Assembly (NCBI RefSeq): GCF_000024005.1
Contig: NC_013132.1
Location: 6,380,001-6,444,000 of the forward strand
Origin: Chitinophaga pinensis DSM 2588
GTDB taxonomy: Bacteria > Bacteroidota > Bacteroidia > Chitinophagales > Chitinophagaceae
DNA: 64,000 bases
Direction of reading: 5' to 3'
Shown here: positions 11,701 to 17,933 of the stretch, piece by piece
Layout: each line of letters opens with the position of its first letter
Position numbering within the stretch: the stretch's first letter is position 1
The notes under the pieces: generated by a model
What the model was told of the DNA's origin: nothing
Seen by the model: only the letters and a program-made list of their open reading frames with translations
Database searches by the model: none
Translations under genes and position numbers: made by a program

Positions 11701-12100
11701 TGACGTACCAGCTACCGGCGGATGGCAGGCATGGACTACTATCACTAAAACAGTCTCCCTGACAGCAGGTAAACAGACATTACGTGTATATGCGTCACAT
11801 GCAGACTTCAACCTGAACTGGATTGAATTCGCTGCTACGACACAAGCGGCAAGAACATCAGCCGTAGTAGAACAGAAACCTTCTATCAGAATGTATCCAA
11901 ACCCGGTTGTGAATCTGCTGACAGTAGGTAACGTGAAAGGCGATGGTCTGTTCACTATTACCAATGTCGCTACCTCACAGACGATCATCATCAAGGCGAC
12001 CAATGGTATACTTGACGTAAGCAACCTGACACCAGGTGTTTATGTACTTAAATTCACCAATAATGGAAAACCTGTAACGAAGAAATTCGTGAAGATGTAG
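8702..12100 (+). CDS. Exported PQQ-type glucose/sorbosone dehydrogenase fused to Ig-like and CBM6 modules, T9SS sorting domain
   Basis: 1132 residues. After a signal peptide (about 1-33) comes a six-bladed beta-propeller of the glucose/sorbosone dehydrogenase family (about 35-385; EQGLLGITLHPQF, YVAIGES, WARGMRNPWRMSLDP, DVGGDYEEIN). Then an Ig-like domain (about 392-466), a further beta region (about 470-670), a CBM6-like module (about 673-825, IPGKIEIENFDYGGEG), a Big-type Ig domain (about 830-915), a second CBM6-like module (about 919-1045, VPGHIEAESFD) and a T9SS type A sorting domain (about 1062-1132, MYPNPVV). Family members oxidise sugars with PQQ; whether this propeller binds PQQ cannot be judged here. 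Two CBM6 copies imply anchoring to a polysaccharide, possibly the one attacked by the GH16 enzyme upstream (inference). Confidence 0.9.
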   Translation: MKKNLLLTFHKRFFTACFGIALLAASTDRAYSQVPTGFTLKKLTDNSIVEATAMAHSADGRIFMAERGGKVKVYQNGTVSTVYTAQTVTDAEQGLLGITLHPQFTSNGRCYIFYTNREMTRHYLDILFINQANGVDSVRRVMEFDQIINGAHNGGALLFRRNLLYVAIGESNEAIESPKLTTYRGKILRLTEDGQPAPGNPYYDTPNATRQQRSIWARGMRNPWRMSLDPVSQRIFVVDVGGDYEEINDVTNPDPARGYNYGWDQNHKTGYQPDTTTTIPPVYFYDHSEDKGGCAITSGVFFNPPATNYPPQYLNKFFFSDWCRDWYRFVDINGLKPSSQFTEFSAKNFTRILGTSVGIDGNIYYISYAGDGSLYRIEYNNNQAPSIVNQPENKTVTAGDAVSFSVTASGGTPLSFQWQKNGVNIAGATAATYSIAQTTQADSGQYRCVVTNPISTINSNSAKLTVLPFNARPVPKILTPAATLTWNVGTIVNYSATATDAEDGTLPDSAYTWEARFYHKDTPTSEHWHPGPTLTKGVKTGSFTADNLGESSPNIWFRLMLTVKDSNGRTGVDSVDVYPNKVQVTAASNIPGISLVLGSKEVTPFTKTMVVNSLTTLQAVTPQLLGDTTYDFVSWAHGGDALQSIRVPAKDTVFRATYKAGASRQNPYPDPAVPSTIPGKIEIENFDYGGEGIAYHDESAANQGNQYRTTEGVDLENCAEGGFNIGYVNNGEWLEYTANVTVTGKYTFSARIANPGTAKTLHVEMDGVNITGTVTVPTTGGFQAWQTVSTTTTQSLPAGIHVFRIVLEANDFNVNYFTFDLAIGNAPTVNITAPVNGETFVTNSDILLKANAADSDGSIRKVEFFQGATKIGEDTTAPYQFLWTGVATGAYSITAKATDNTQMTATSTPVAINVTAAAVEKTVPGHIEAESFDAMSGIQTEGCGDTGGGENIGWVDTGDWMDYFVNVTAAGSYNASFRVASAPGGGQLQLQAGANILTTVDVPATGGWQAWTTITKTVSLTAGKQTLRVYASHADFNLNWIEFAATTQAARTSAVVEQKPSIRMYPNPVVNLLTVGNVKGDGLFTITNVATSQTIIIKATNGILDVSNLTPGVYVLKFTNNGKPVTKKFVKM

Positions 12101-12121
12101 GTTTGACAAGGGTTATAAGGG

Positions 12122-12152
12122 AAAAGCTGCCTCGTAAGGGGCAGCTTTTTTA
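12122..12152 (+). terminator. Rho-independent terminator after the sugar dehydrogenase gene
   Basis: A perfect 10-bp stem, AAAAGCTGCC and GGCAGCTTTT, with an 8-nt loop, continues into a T-rich run. It begins 22 bp after the stop codon and ends the transcript before the tRNA gene. Confidence 0.85.
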
Positions 12153-12211
12153 TTTTTTGTTTGGAGTTTATAAATATGTAATGTAATATTGCACCCCCGT
12201 TCAACGGGAAT

Positions 12212-12284
12212 GATTCCGTAGCTCAGTTGGTAGAGCAATACACTTTTAATGTATGGGTCCTGGGTTCGAGTCCCAGCGGGATCA
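12212..12284 (+). tRNA. tRNA-Lys(UUU)
   Basis: A complete cloverleaf can be folded by eye. The acceptor stem is GATTCCG (12212-12218) with CGGGATC (12277-12283), including one T-G wobble. The D-arm is GCTC/GAGC, the anticodon stem ATACA/TGTAT, the loop CTTTTAA with anticodon TTT at 12245-12247, and the T-arm CTGGG-TTCGAGT-CCCAG. The discriminator base is A12284 and no CCA is encoded, usual for Bacteroidota. This gene forms the left boundary of the accessory island. Its T-arm and acceptor end resemble the repeats found at 13112, 14858, 16085, 17851 and 22756, so it is the likely ancestral attachment site (inference). Confidence 0.95.
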
Positions 12285-12293
12285 CAGGATTTT

Positions 12294-12450
12294 AAGCGCT
12301 TCAAGTTCAAAGACTTGAAGCGTTTTTGTTTTTAACGACTTTATATAAATCATTATTTATCAATAGGTAAGCAGTTTGAGTCATTATTGGTGTGCTTTGA
12401 TAATTCCACGATTACCTAGCCCAAGGACTCAAATCTTAATGGAACGTTTT
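12294..12450 (+). repeat. Terminator hairpin plus downstream block of the tRNA-Lys repeat (copy A)
   Basis: Immediately after the tRNA lies a hairpin (CGCTTCAAGT at 12297-12306 with ACTTGAAGCG at 12313-12322) followed by T5, which should terminate the tRNA transcript. The next about 120 bp, from the ACGACTTTATATAAAT segment to CAAATCTTAA, are repeated with many substitutions at 16127-16280. The shared blocks include CGCTTCAAGT...ACTTGAAGCG, CGACTTT.TATAAAT, TAAGCAGTT, GATTACCTA and TCAAATCTTAA. The paired occurrence beside a tRNA end is what one expects of the two ends of an integrated element (inference). Confidence 0.7.
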
Positions 12451-12466
12451 TCTTTTCAATTGGTTT

Positions 12467-13008
12467 ATGCCTTCACTAGGACTGCCAGCTGCGACTAAAA
12501 ACTGGCTGAAAAAAATGGATTGCCTGCAACATCAGAAGAAATCGTATTAGGCATTCATTTCCCAGGCAGCTTGGAGGAACTTCAGTTTAATGGAAAGAGC
12601 TGCTGGCAAATCGGATACGAATGGGAGCCCGTCAGCATTATTGCTTTGGAAGAAGATTCCGGAGCTGTTTTTAACATCAATACTGCCAAAGGAACACCAC
12701 GGGTATTTATCAATACTGACCTACAAGCTTTTTTGACTTTTCTGCAGTATTATAAACAATACCAGGAACGTAAATCAGAAGTCGAAACACCCATTGTTAC
12801 CTACTCCCGTGATGAGATGCTAAAACGACTGCAGGAAATAAAGAATAGAACTATAATTCCACTGGCTCAAAAAAAGGAAAAATTTGATCGAAAAAGGGAG
12901 TTTAAAGCCATGAAGCAGTTCTTTAAACAAAATGACGCAGCGGCCATCCAAGACGAAAATAATTGGTGGAGCATGATATTGGAGCAGGTAGAAGATGACC
13001 TGCTTTAG
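12467..13008 (+). CDS. SUKH-4-like orphan immunity protein, frame interrupted at an A7 run
   Basis: The open frame that reaches the stop at 13008 begins after a TAA at 12496 and has no ATG near its start (first alternative start TTG 12520). The preceding frame from ATG 12467 reads MPSLGLPAATKNWLKK and would continue into NGLPATSEEIVLG after a -1 shift in the seven-A run 12509-12515. Joined, this matches the SUKH-4 pattern: LGLP..T..WL..NGLP, then IGYEWEPVSIIALEEDSGAVFNI and PRVFINTDLQAFLTFLQYY. The rest of the protein is a charged helical tail. SUKH proteins neutralise contact-dependent or polymorphic toxins. No toxin gene is adjacent. The shift could mean decay, a sequencing error or slippage; decay is favoured because ATG 12439 opens yet another short frame. 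Confidence 0.6.
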
Positions 13009-13035
13009 GCGGGGTGATCTAACAGTCAATTACTT

Positions 13036-13189
13036 GAACTTAATTGCTTAATATCCCAAAAAAACCTCGAACCGAAGTAAGCTTATATCCGTAATTTCTG
13101 TTAATTCCTGTATAATCTGGTTCGAGTTTCCAATACTTGGAGTCACGAAAATAAAAAGCTTCAAGTTTAAAGACTTGGAGCTTTTTTTT
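13036..13189 (+). repeat. tRNA-end-like island repeat, copy B
   Basis: The copy starts with GAACTTAATTGC (13036-13047), followed by CCTCGAACC (13065-13073), a spacer, and a 39-bp core at 13112-13150 beginning ATAATCTGGTTCGAG and ending GTCACGAAA. It ends with a hairpin (AAGCTTCAAGT... AGACTTGGAGCTT) and a run of eight T. The core differs from copy C by only three of 39 bases. CTCGAACC (13066-13073) and GGTTCGAG (13119-13126) are perfect inverted repeats 45 bp apart. The GGTTCGAGT segment is identical to the T-loop region of tRNA-Lys upstream. It separates the SUKH-4-like gene from the deformylase/AraC module. Confidence 0.75.
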
Positions 13190-13216
13190 GGGGGAATAGT
13201 TTATATCAACTGGCAG

Positions 13217-13834
13217 CTACTTAATTCTACGCATAGGATATTCACACGCATACCTACCTTTCTTTATTTGCGCCAATTTCTTAGTAAGCAACTTCATTTT
13301 CAATGATGACAGATAATCAAGATATAGCCGACCTTCAATGTGATCAAATTCATGTTGAATTATCCTTGCAGTTAACCCATTAAACGCTTTTGTATGTTTT
13401 TGGAAATTGCGATCATAATATTCTATTTTAACAGCATAGGGTCTGGAAACAATTGCGGCGACACCGGGTATGCTTAAACATCCCTCCAGGTCGTCACATT
13501 TCGCTTCTGAATACTCAGTTATCTCAGGATTTATAAATACTTCCCGTATTCCATTATCCCCCTCAAAGTGTACTTTTCGTTCTTCAGGATTCATGGTATT
13601 GAAGCTTGTTTCGCTGTCAATAATAAATATCCTTATGGGAAGATTTATTTGAGGCGTAGCTAATCCGCTGCCGTTTGCATTTTCGAGTGTATGCCACATA
13701 TTTTCGATTAATTTGTCAAGTCCATCGTAATTTTTGTCTACAGGGCTGCATTGCTTTCTTAATATAGGAGACCCGTATGGAACGATTGGCATTATCATAA
13801 CATCTTTTCGGTAAAATTCAGGAAATGCCTTCAT
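13217..13834 (-). CDS. def: Peptide deformylase (probable accessory copy)
   Basis: 205 residues with all three deformylase motifs: GSGLATPQ (55-62), EGCLSIP (117-123, metal ligand C119) and QHEFDH (160-165, metal ligands H161 and H165, catalytic E162). The enzyme removes the N-formyl group from nascent proteins in the cytoplasm. Length is normal for the family. The conventional family start aligns with the internal Met13 (codon starting at 13798), so the first 12 residues may be untranslated. It is transcribed divergently from an AraC-type regulator with 56 bp between them. Its position in an island of mobile cargo suggests an additional copy besides the housekeeping gene, possibly conferring resistance to deformylase inhibitors (inference). 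Confidence 0.9.
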   Translation of the reverse strand: MKAFPEFYRKDVMIMPIVPYGSPILRKQCSPVDKNYDGLDKLIENMWHTLENANGSGLATPQINLPIRIFIIDSETSFNTMNPEERKVHFEGDNGIREVFINPEITEYSEAKCDDLEGCLSIPGVAAIVSRPYAVKIEYYDRNFQKHTKAFNGLTARIIQHEFDHIEGRLYLDYLSSLKMKLLTKKLAQIKKGRYACEYPMRRIK

Positions 13835-13890
13835 GGCGCGTAGTAAATTTTAGACATTTTATCTAAGGCTGATTTAAGTAAATTCGTACA

Positions 13891-14718
13891 ATGCCGATCG
13901 CTTTGTTCAATTATATTATACAAAATAGCAATGGATCCTCGTTTACCAGGGTTCCGGTAGATGCTGTAAAGGCGTTTATCGAATCATTTATATTATTACC
14001 ATCGGATAAAATTACCGGTGAATGTCTGGCCTTTAATGATGGCATTCCAACTATTGCATTTTTGACTGGCGAGAATGACTTTATTGAAGTTACTGGTGAA
14101 GGTGGGTTATATCGCATTCAATCGGCGTGGCTAAGCTGCAGGGTGCTTGAAAACGTTAAAATTAAAGCTTCATGTAGTAAGGAGCCTGTACTGATAATAC
14201 GTTTTAATCCAATAGCTTTTCATCGAATATTTAACCTTAATGCGAAGGCGCTATGCTATCAATATGCATGGGAGCTGGATCAATTAGGAGAAGACTTTAA
14301 AGCATTATGTCAAATCGTCTTAACAACAAAGTGCATTGAAGATAAAATTAGAAAAATAGAGCATTTTATGCTTGAACTTGACAGGAATACATGGCCTCGG
14401 AATTTTGTATTCGAAGAGGCTATATCATATATAATGAGAGAAAAGGGAAAAGTGTCAATACAGACAATGTTATCATCCCTGAAAGTGAATTATAAATGGC
14501 TGGAACGTAGTTTTTCAAACTACATAGGAATTTCCCCAAAAGAATTTGCCCGGCTCCAAAGATTTATAAACGCATATTCAGATCTTGTAACAAGCAAAGG
14601 AGAGGACCTGCTTATGATTGCTATTGATAATGGCTATTATGATCAGACTCATTTTACAAAAGAGTTTAAGAGGATAACTGGAAAATCTCCGATGGAGTAT
14701 TTGAAAAGTGGTAATTAA
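13891..14718 (+). CDS. AraC-family transcriptional regulator
   Basis: 275 residues. The N-terminal two thirds form a ligand-sensing region without an obvious cupin signature. The C-terminus carries the two helix-turn-helix units of AraC proteins: VSIQTMLSSLKVNYKWLERSF, then IAIDNGYYDQTHFTKEFKRI followed by TGKSPMEYL. It should bind DNA as a local regulator. The divergent deformylase gene (13217-13834) shares its 56-bp promoter region and is the obvious candidate target. Codon use is AT-rich like the neighbouring cargo. The ligand is unknown. Confidence 0.88.
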   Translation: MPIALFNYIIQNSNGSSFTRVPVDAVKAFIESFILLPSDKITGECLAFNDGIPTIAFLTGENDFIEVTGEGGLYRIQSAWLSCRVLENVKIKASCSKEPVLIIRFNPIAFHRIFNLNAKALCYQYAWELDQLGEDFKALCQIVLTTKCIEDKIRKIEHFMLELDRNTWPRNFVFEEAISYIMREKGKVSIQTMLSSLKVNYKWLERSFSNYIGISPKEFARLQRFINAYSDLVTSKGEDLLMIAIDNGYYDQTHFTKEFKRITGKSPMEYLKSGN

Positions 14719-14758
14719 AATTAGCTGAAATAGCTGCGACTTATTCTGATAGTTGCTA

Positions 14759-14928
14759 GAACTTAATTGCATTAATCCCCAGGCGTAATCCTCGAACTTT
14801 TTTCATACTATTTTAACTCATTGGTTCCAATTACTATTGAGTGTAGTTAATTCATCAATAATCTGGTTCGAGTTTCCGATACCTGGCGTCACGAAAGCCC
14901 GGCTTCGAATAGAGGTCGGGCTTTTGTT
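14759..14928 (+). repeat. tRNA-end-like island repeat, copy C
   Basis: It repeats the organisation of copy B: GAACTTAATTGC (14759-14770), CCTCGAAC (14790-14797), and a 39-bp core at 14858-14896 that starts ATAATCTGGTTCGAG and ends GTCACGAAA (36 of 39 identical to copy B). A hairpin AAAGCCCG...CGGGCTTT with a T run closes it. CTCGAAC and GTTCGAG form an inverted repeat about 70 bp apart. The segment CCTCGAACTTTT...ACTATTTT.ACT is shared with copy D. It lies between the AraC gene and the DUF5694-like gene and presumably also terminates transcription. Confidence 0.75.
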
Positions 14929-14981
14929 TTGTAGGAAGTGCCGGCTAGTTGCGCAACGAGCACAATGGTTGTTAGCCGCTG

Positions 14982-15782
14982 TTATTTCAATACGTTATTA
15001 AGTTCCACAACATCAAAGTCATCATTATTTTCTAAAAAATGCTTTAATATCGGAATGTGTCCCTGGCCAAAGATTAGAATAACATATTTTTCCGAAGGCT
15101 CAACCTGATTTATAATATTTGAATAAATAGCAAGGTTTCTTAAATACCAATCTGATACTGATTCTGCTCCTACAAAATTTTTACCTGCTCCAATTTTTGC
15201 CAAGAATTTTAGATACAGCGATAAATTTCTTTTTAACTGTTCAGGTTTATTCAAGTATTTTATGACATCGGTTAGTGTGCCGTTTTTCAATTTATTATCA
15301 TAATCATTTAGCATTGCATTTGCCTTGGTGCTTAAATCTTTTAGCAAAAAAAGTTGGTTATTTTCTTTTGCGGTCGCAGCCATTAAGCTATCGTGTGACA
15401 TTCCATAGAACTTGTCTATACAGTTTACCTGGTTCAATTCTAATTTTTTCGCTAACCTAAAGCCAATTTGTTCTCTTTCTGAAACTGTAAGTTTATAAAG
15501 ACCTTTTAAATATAAATCATACAAGCTGTCGGTGGCATGTTGATTTCCAATCGGTCTTTCAATCATCACTTTAGTAGCTTTTGTTTGAGACAACACGTCA
15601 GTGAAGTCTTCTAATTCGCTTTGTCGCTTAGCACTAAGAAAATCGCCCACTTTTAATTCAAATTCATCTGTATGCGGGGTTTCAAAATGAATAGTTCCAA
15701 TTAATAAAATTTTTGTTTTGTGCGTTTGTCCGAATACTGTAAGCCCGGAAGTTAAAGCAAAAATCAACGGTATTAATTTCAT
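14982..15782 (-). CDS. DUF5694-like exported protein
   Basis: 266 residues with a signal peptide (about 1-18, ending TVFGQ). The mature protein starts HKTKILLIGTIHFETPHTDE, followed by conserved-looking stretches VMIERPIG, VNCIDKFYGMSHDSL and, near the C-terminus, VILIFGQGHIPILKHFLE. This order of GT.HF, E, and GxGHxxxL elements is what I recall of DUF5694 and related TraB/Tiki-like folds, so the assignment is by motif recollection. Activity is unknown. The gene is AT-rich and flanked on both sides by island repeats (copies C and D), i.e. it looks like a one-gene cargo unit. Confidence 0.7.
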   Translation of the reverse strand: MKLIPLIFALTSGLTVFGQTHKTKILLIGTIHFETPHTDEFELKVGDFLSAKRQSELEDFTDVLSQTKATKVMIERPIGNQHATDSLYDLYLKGLYKLTVSEREQIGFRLAKKLELNQVNCIDKFYGMSHDSLMAATAKENNQLFLLKDLSTKANAMLNDYDNKLKNGTLTDVIKYLNKPEQLKRNLSLYLKFLAKIGAGKNFVGAESVSDWYLRNLAIYSNIINQVEPSEKYVILIFGQGHIPILKHFLENNDDFDVVELNNVLK

Positions 15783-16016
15783 ATATCTTATTGTGTCTTG
15801 GTTGTTACTTTTTTGTTTCAGGGGTATCAGAAGCCGTTAACTTAGTTATTCCAGCCCTAAAATGGCATCAATACAACTTTTAGTATCGCTTTCGGCTATA
15901 CGGGGTAAGATAAAGAATATTTCATTTACAAATAATTAAGTTTAAGATATAATCACAATAATAAATACCATTGTCAATAGCAAAGCGACCACCTTCTTTT
16001 CAAAACACAAAATAAA

Positions 16017-16285
16017 CCTCGAACTTTTGTAGTACTATTTTGACTAAAAAATATTACAGGCCACTTAATGATGGCAATAAATCAAAGATTTGGTTTCAAG
16101 TTCCTCATATCTGGAATCATGATAAACAAAAACGCTTCAAGTCATTGAACTTGAAGCGTTTTTGTTTATCGCGACTTTGTATAAATACTATTTGTCAATC
16201 AATAAGCAGTTCGAATCGTTCCAGTTTGTCATGACAATGCCATGATTACCTAACAAAAGAATTCAAATCTTAACTGCGCATTTTT
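16017..16285 (+). repeat. tRNA-end-like island repeat, copy D with downstream block
   Basis: The left part CCTCGAACTTTT..ACTATTTT.ACT (16017-16046) matches copy C. The core at 16085-16124 is a diverged relative of the B/C core: TTTGGTTTCAAG replaces CTGGTTCGAG and TCATGATA replaces TCACGAAA. It is followed by a perfect long hairpin (CGCTTCAAGT/ACTTGAAGCG stem) at 16127-16166 and by the about 120-bp block also present after the tRNA-Lys gene (TATAAAT, TAAGCAGTT, GATTACCTA, TCAAATCTTAA). It therefore joins features of the left-end copy A and the internal copies B/C. The following bases to 16431 contain no gene that I can support. Confidence 0.7.
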
Positions 16286-16431
16286 ACTCCTCCTTACATA
16301 ATGCTGATATCCAAATTCAGACACAAAAATCTAACATGCAACAAAAATGTTGCCTTTGTTTGTTCGGTAGGGAAAGCCCTGCTGAATGATGTTTTCGATA
16401 AGGCGCTCCCGCAGGAGTCAGTGGATAGTTG

Positions 16432-17340
16432 CTACTGCAGGAAACGGGTGACTGCGCGTTTAAAGTCGGTGTTCTTTTCGTAATAGAGTAAGTGGCCTCC
16501 TTGGATGATATTAAGACGCTGGTTAGGGAAGCGGAAAGACCGGTAGTGGTCAGGGCCAATGTTATGGTCAGCCGCACCGGAAATGACTAGCACAGGAACA
16601 TTAAGATCAGCGGTAGAAAGTCTGAAATCTGTGAAGTATTCCGGCATTGAGAGAGCCACACGCCCGAAATCGTAGTTTCTCGGGGCAGACCTGTCTATGC
16701 TGTCCAGCAGTGCTACATTACTGCTATTATCTGACAACATCTGAAAGCCTCTGCCTTTCTCACGAAGCGCAGTAATTGCAGCGACATAGGTGGGGACAAT
16801 GGCGTTGGTATCAGCAGTGGTAAAACTGGTGCCCAAGATTTTGTTGATATAGCCGATCTGGTTAAGTAGGGAATGATTGATACTTAGGGTAGCATTCAAC
16901 AGGATTAATCCCGCCACATGCGCAGGATATTTCCGGGCGTATTGATATGCGGGGATACCACCGAAGGAATGCGCAAGTAAGTATATCTTATCCGCGCCTG
17001 TTACCCGGCGAACATCCTCAATGTCTTCAACCATCCGGGCGAGACTATAATCTTTATTTGCCGGGGATGTGGATCGGCCAGACCCTCGCTGGTCATAATA
17101 ATACATGGCGAGATTCTCTTCCAGCACATTTCCGCCTAAGGCTTCAAAAGATTTACTCCATGCACCCGGTCCTCCGTGCACAAAGATGCAGGGTTTTCCA
17201 TGTCCACTAACCTTCAGAAATAACTTTACTCCATCGCTGGTCACAATAGTGGTGTCAGGCTTTGTTTTTAACTGGCTAAAAACCTGATTGGTGGTAAGTA
17301 AGAGAAATAGGAAGAGGGTGGCGATCTTTGACATGTTCAT
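16432..17340 (-). CDS. Exported alpha/beta hydrolase, proline iminopeptidase-like (S33)
   Basis: The preferred start is the Met at 17340 because it gives a clean signal peptide (MNMSKIATLFLFLLLTTNQVFSQ); the open frame extends 28 codons further upstream without signal-like character. The mature protein has HGGPG, the oxyanion-hole motif of S33 iminopeptidases, YYDQRGSGRS, the nucleophile elbow AHSFGG, a late Asp in SGAADHNIGP and the catalytic His in IIQGGHLLYYE. It is a periplasmic or exported hydrolase with substrate unknown; family members act on N-terminal proline peptides or small esters. It sits alone between repeat copies D and E. Gene composition is less AT-rich than the DUF5694 gene next door. 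Confidence 0.88.
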   Translation of the reverse strand: MNMSKIATLFLFLLLTTNQVFSQLKTKPDTTIVTSDGVKLFLKVSGHGKPCIFVHGGPGAWSKSFEALGGNVLEENLAMYYYDQRGSGRSTSPANKDYSLARMVEDIEDVRRVTGADKIYLLAHSFGGIPAYQYARKYPAHVAGLILLNATLSINHSLLNQIGYINKILGTSFTTADTNAIVPTYVAAITALREKGRGFQMLSDNSSNVALLDSIDRSAPRNYDFGRVALSMPEYFTDFRLSTADLNVPVLVISGAADHNIGPDHYRSFRFPNQRLNIIQGGHLLYYEKNTDFKRAVTRFLQ

Positions 17341-17514
17341 GATAAATTGATTTATCGCATGAATGAATGAAATATACTGAGAATGTCGCACCCTGAAATT
17401 AGTTGTCGTAAGGTCAATACACATAAATTTAATAATAGACGTTTAGATTAAAACGAATATAATTAAAATACTAAGCATTGATTGAATATCTATATAACAT
17501 GATTACTTAACGGC

Positions 17515-17712
17515 TTAATGAAAAATGATCCTGGCACCCAATGCCGATATTATCCCTGCAAATGGATGTATCGTATTAATAATTGTCGGTCTAACAGTTT
17601 GATCTGGATGTGATTCTTTCGTCGAAGCATCTTTACAGGAGCGGCGAGTTACTTCTGCCAATTCTTTTAACATAGAAAGAGCGATTTCATCTTCCTCACA
17701 GAACACCTGCAT
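17515..17712 (-). CDS. Small hypothetical ORF in an otherwise gene-free stretch
   Basis: 65 residues, starting MQVFCEEDEIALSMLKELAE and ending with a hydrophobic AGIISALGARIIFH. I recognise no family. It lies between the alpha/beta hydrolase and repeat copy E, in a stretch of about 500 bp with no other candidate. It may be a real small protein, a remnant of a cargo gene, or chance. Confidence 0.25.
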   Translation of the reverse strand: MQVFCEEDEIALSMLKELAEVTRRSCKDASTKESHPDQTVRPTIINTIHPFAGIISALGARIIFH

Positions 17713-17850
17713 CTTTACATCGGATTAGCACCATTGCATGACAATATTCTTCATCTACGATATTGTAAATGAACACGCGTGGATCGAATCTTCCCGTCAA
17801 CATGCCGAAGATGCTGGCTACCGGAAGCTTACATCAGCATAGCTAAATCG

Positions 17851-17930
17851 CTAAATATTGGGTTCGGGTGTCTAATGCCCAGGTGGTATAAAAGGTCAGC
17901 TTCAAGTAGTCGGACTTTTTGTTTGTATCT
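17851..17930 (+). repeat. tRNA-end-like island repeat, copy E (diverged)
   Basis: The core TAAATATTGGGTTCGGGT, then TGCCCAGGTGGTATAAAA (17852-17893), aligns with the GGTTCGAGT and CC.GG positions of the other copies and of the tRNA T-arm, with more substitutions. It is followed by a decayed hairpin that still contains GCTTCAAGT and GGACTTTTTG, as in copies A, B and D. It sits right beside the 3' end of the following minus-strand gene. Taken alone it would not be convincing; the call rests on position and on similarity to the series. Confidence 0.5.
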
Positions 17931-17933
17931 TTA

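Noticed and set aside
12113..12310. 65-codon minus-strand frame across the tRNA-Lys gene
   Set aside because: It overlaps the tRNA and both terminators; the apparent peptide (KSCDPAGTRTQDPYIKS) is the well-known spurious translation of tRNA complement.
12505..12520. Programmed -1 frameshift as in insertion sequences at the A7 run
   Set aside because: The gene encodes an immunity-like protein, not a transposase, and no downstream stem or second functional frame supports programming; decay or sequence error is simpler.
16301..16483. 60-codon plus-strand frame after repeat copy D
   Set aside because: Low-complexity, overlaps the alpha/beta hydrolase 3' end and resembles no family.
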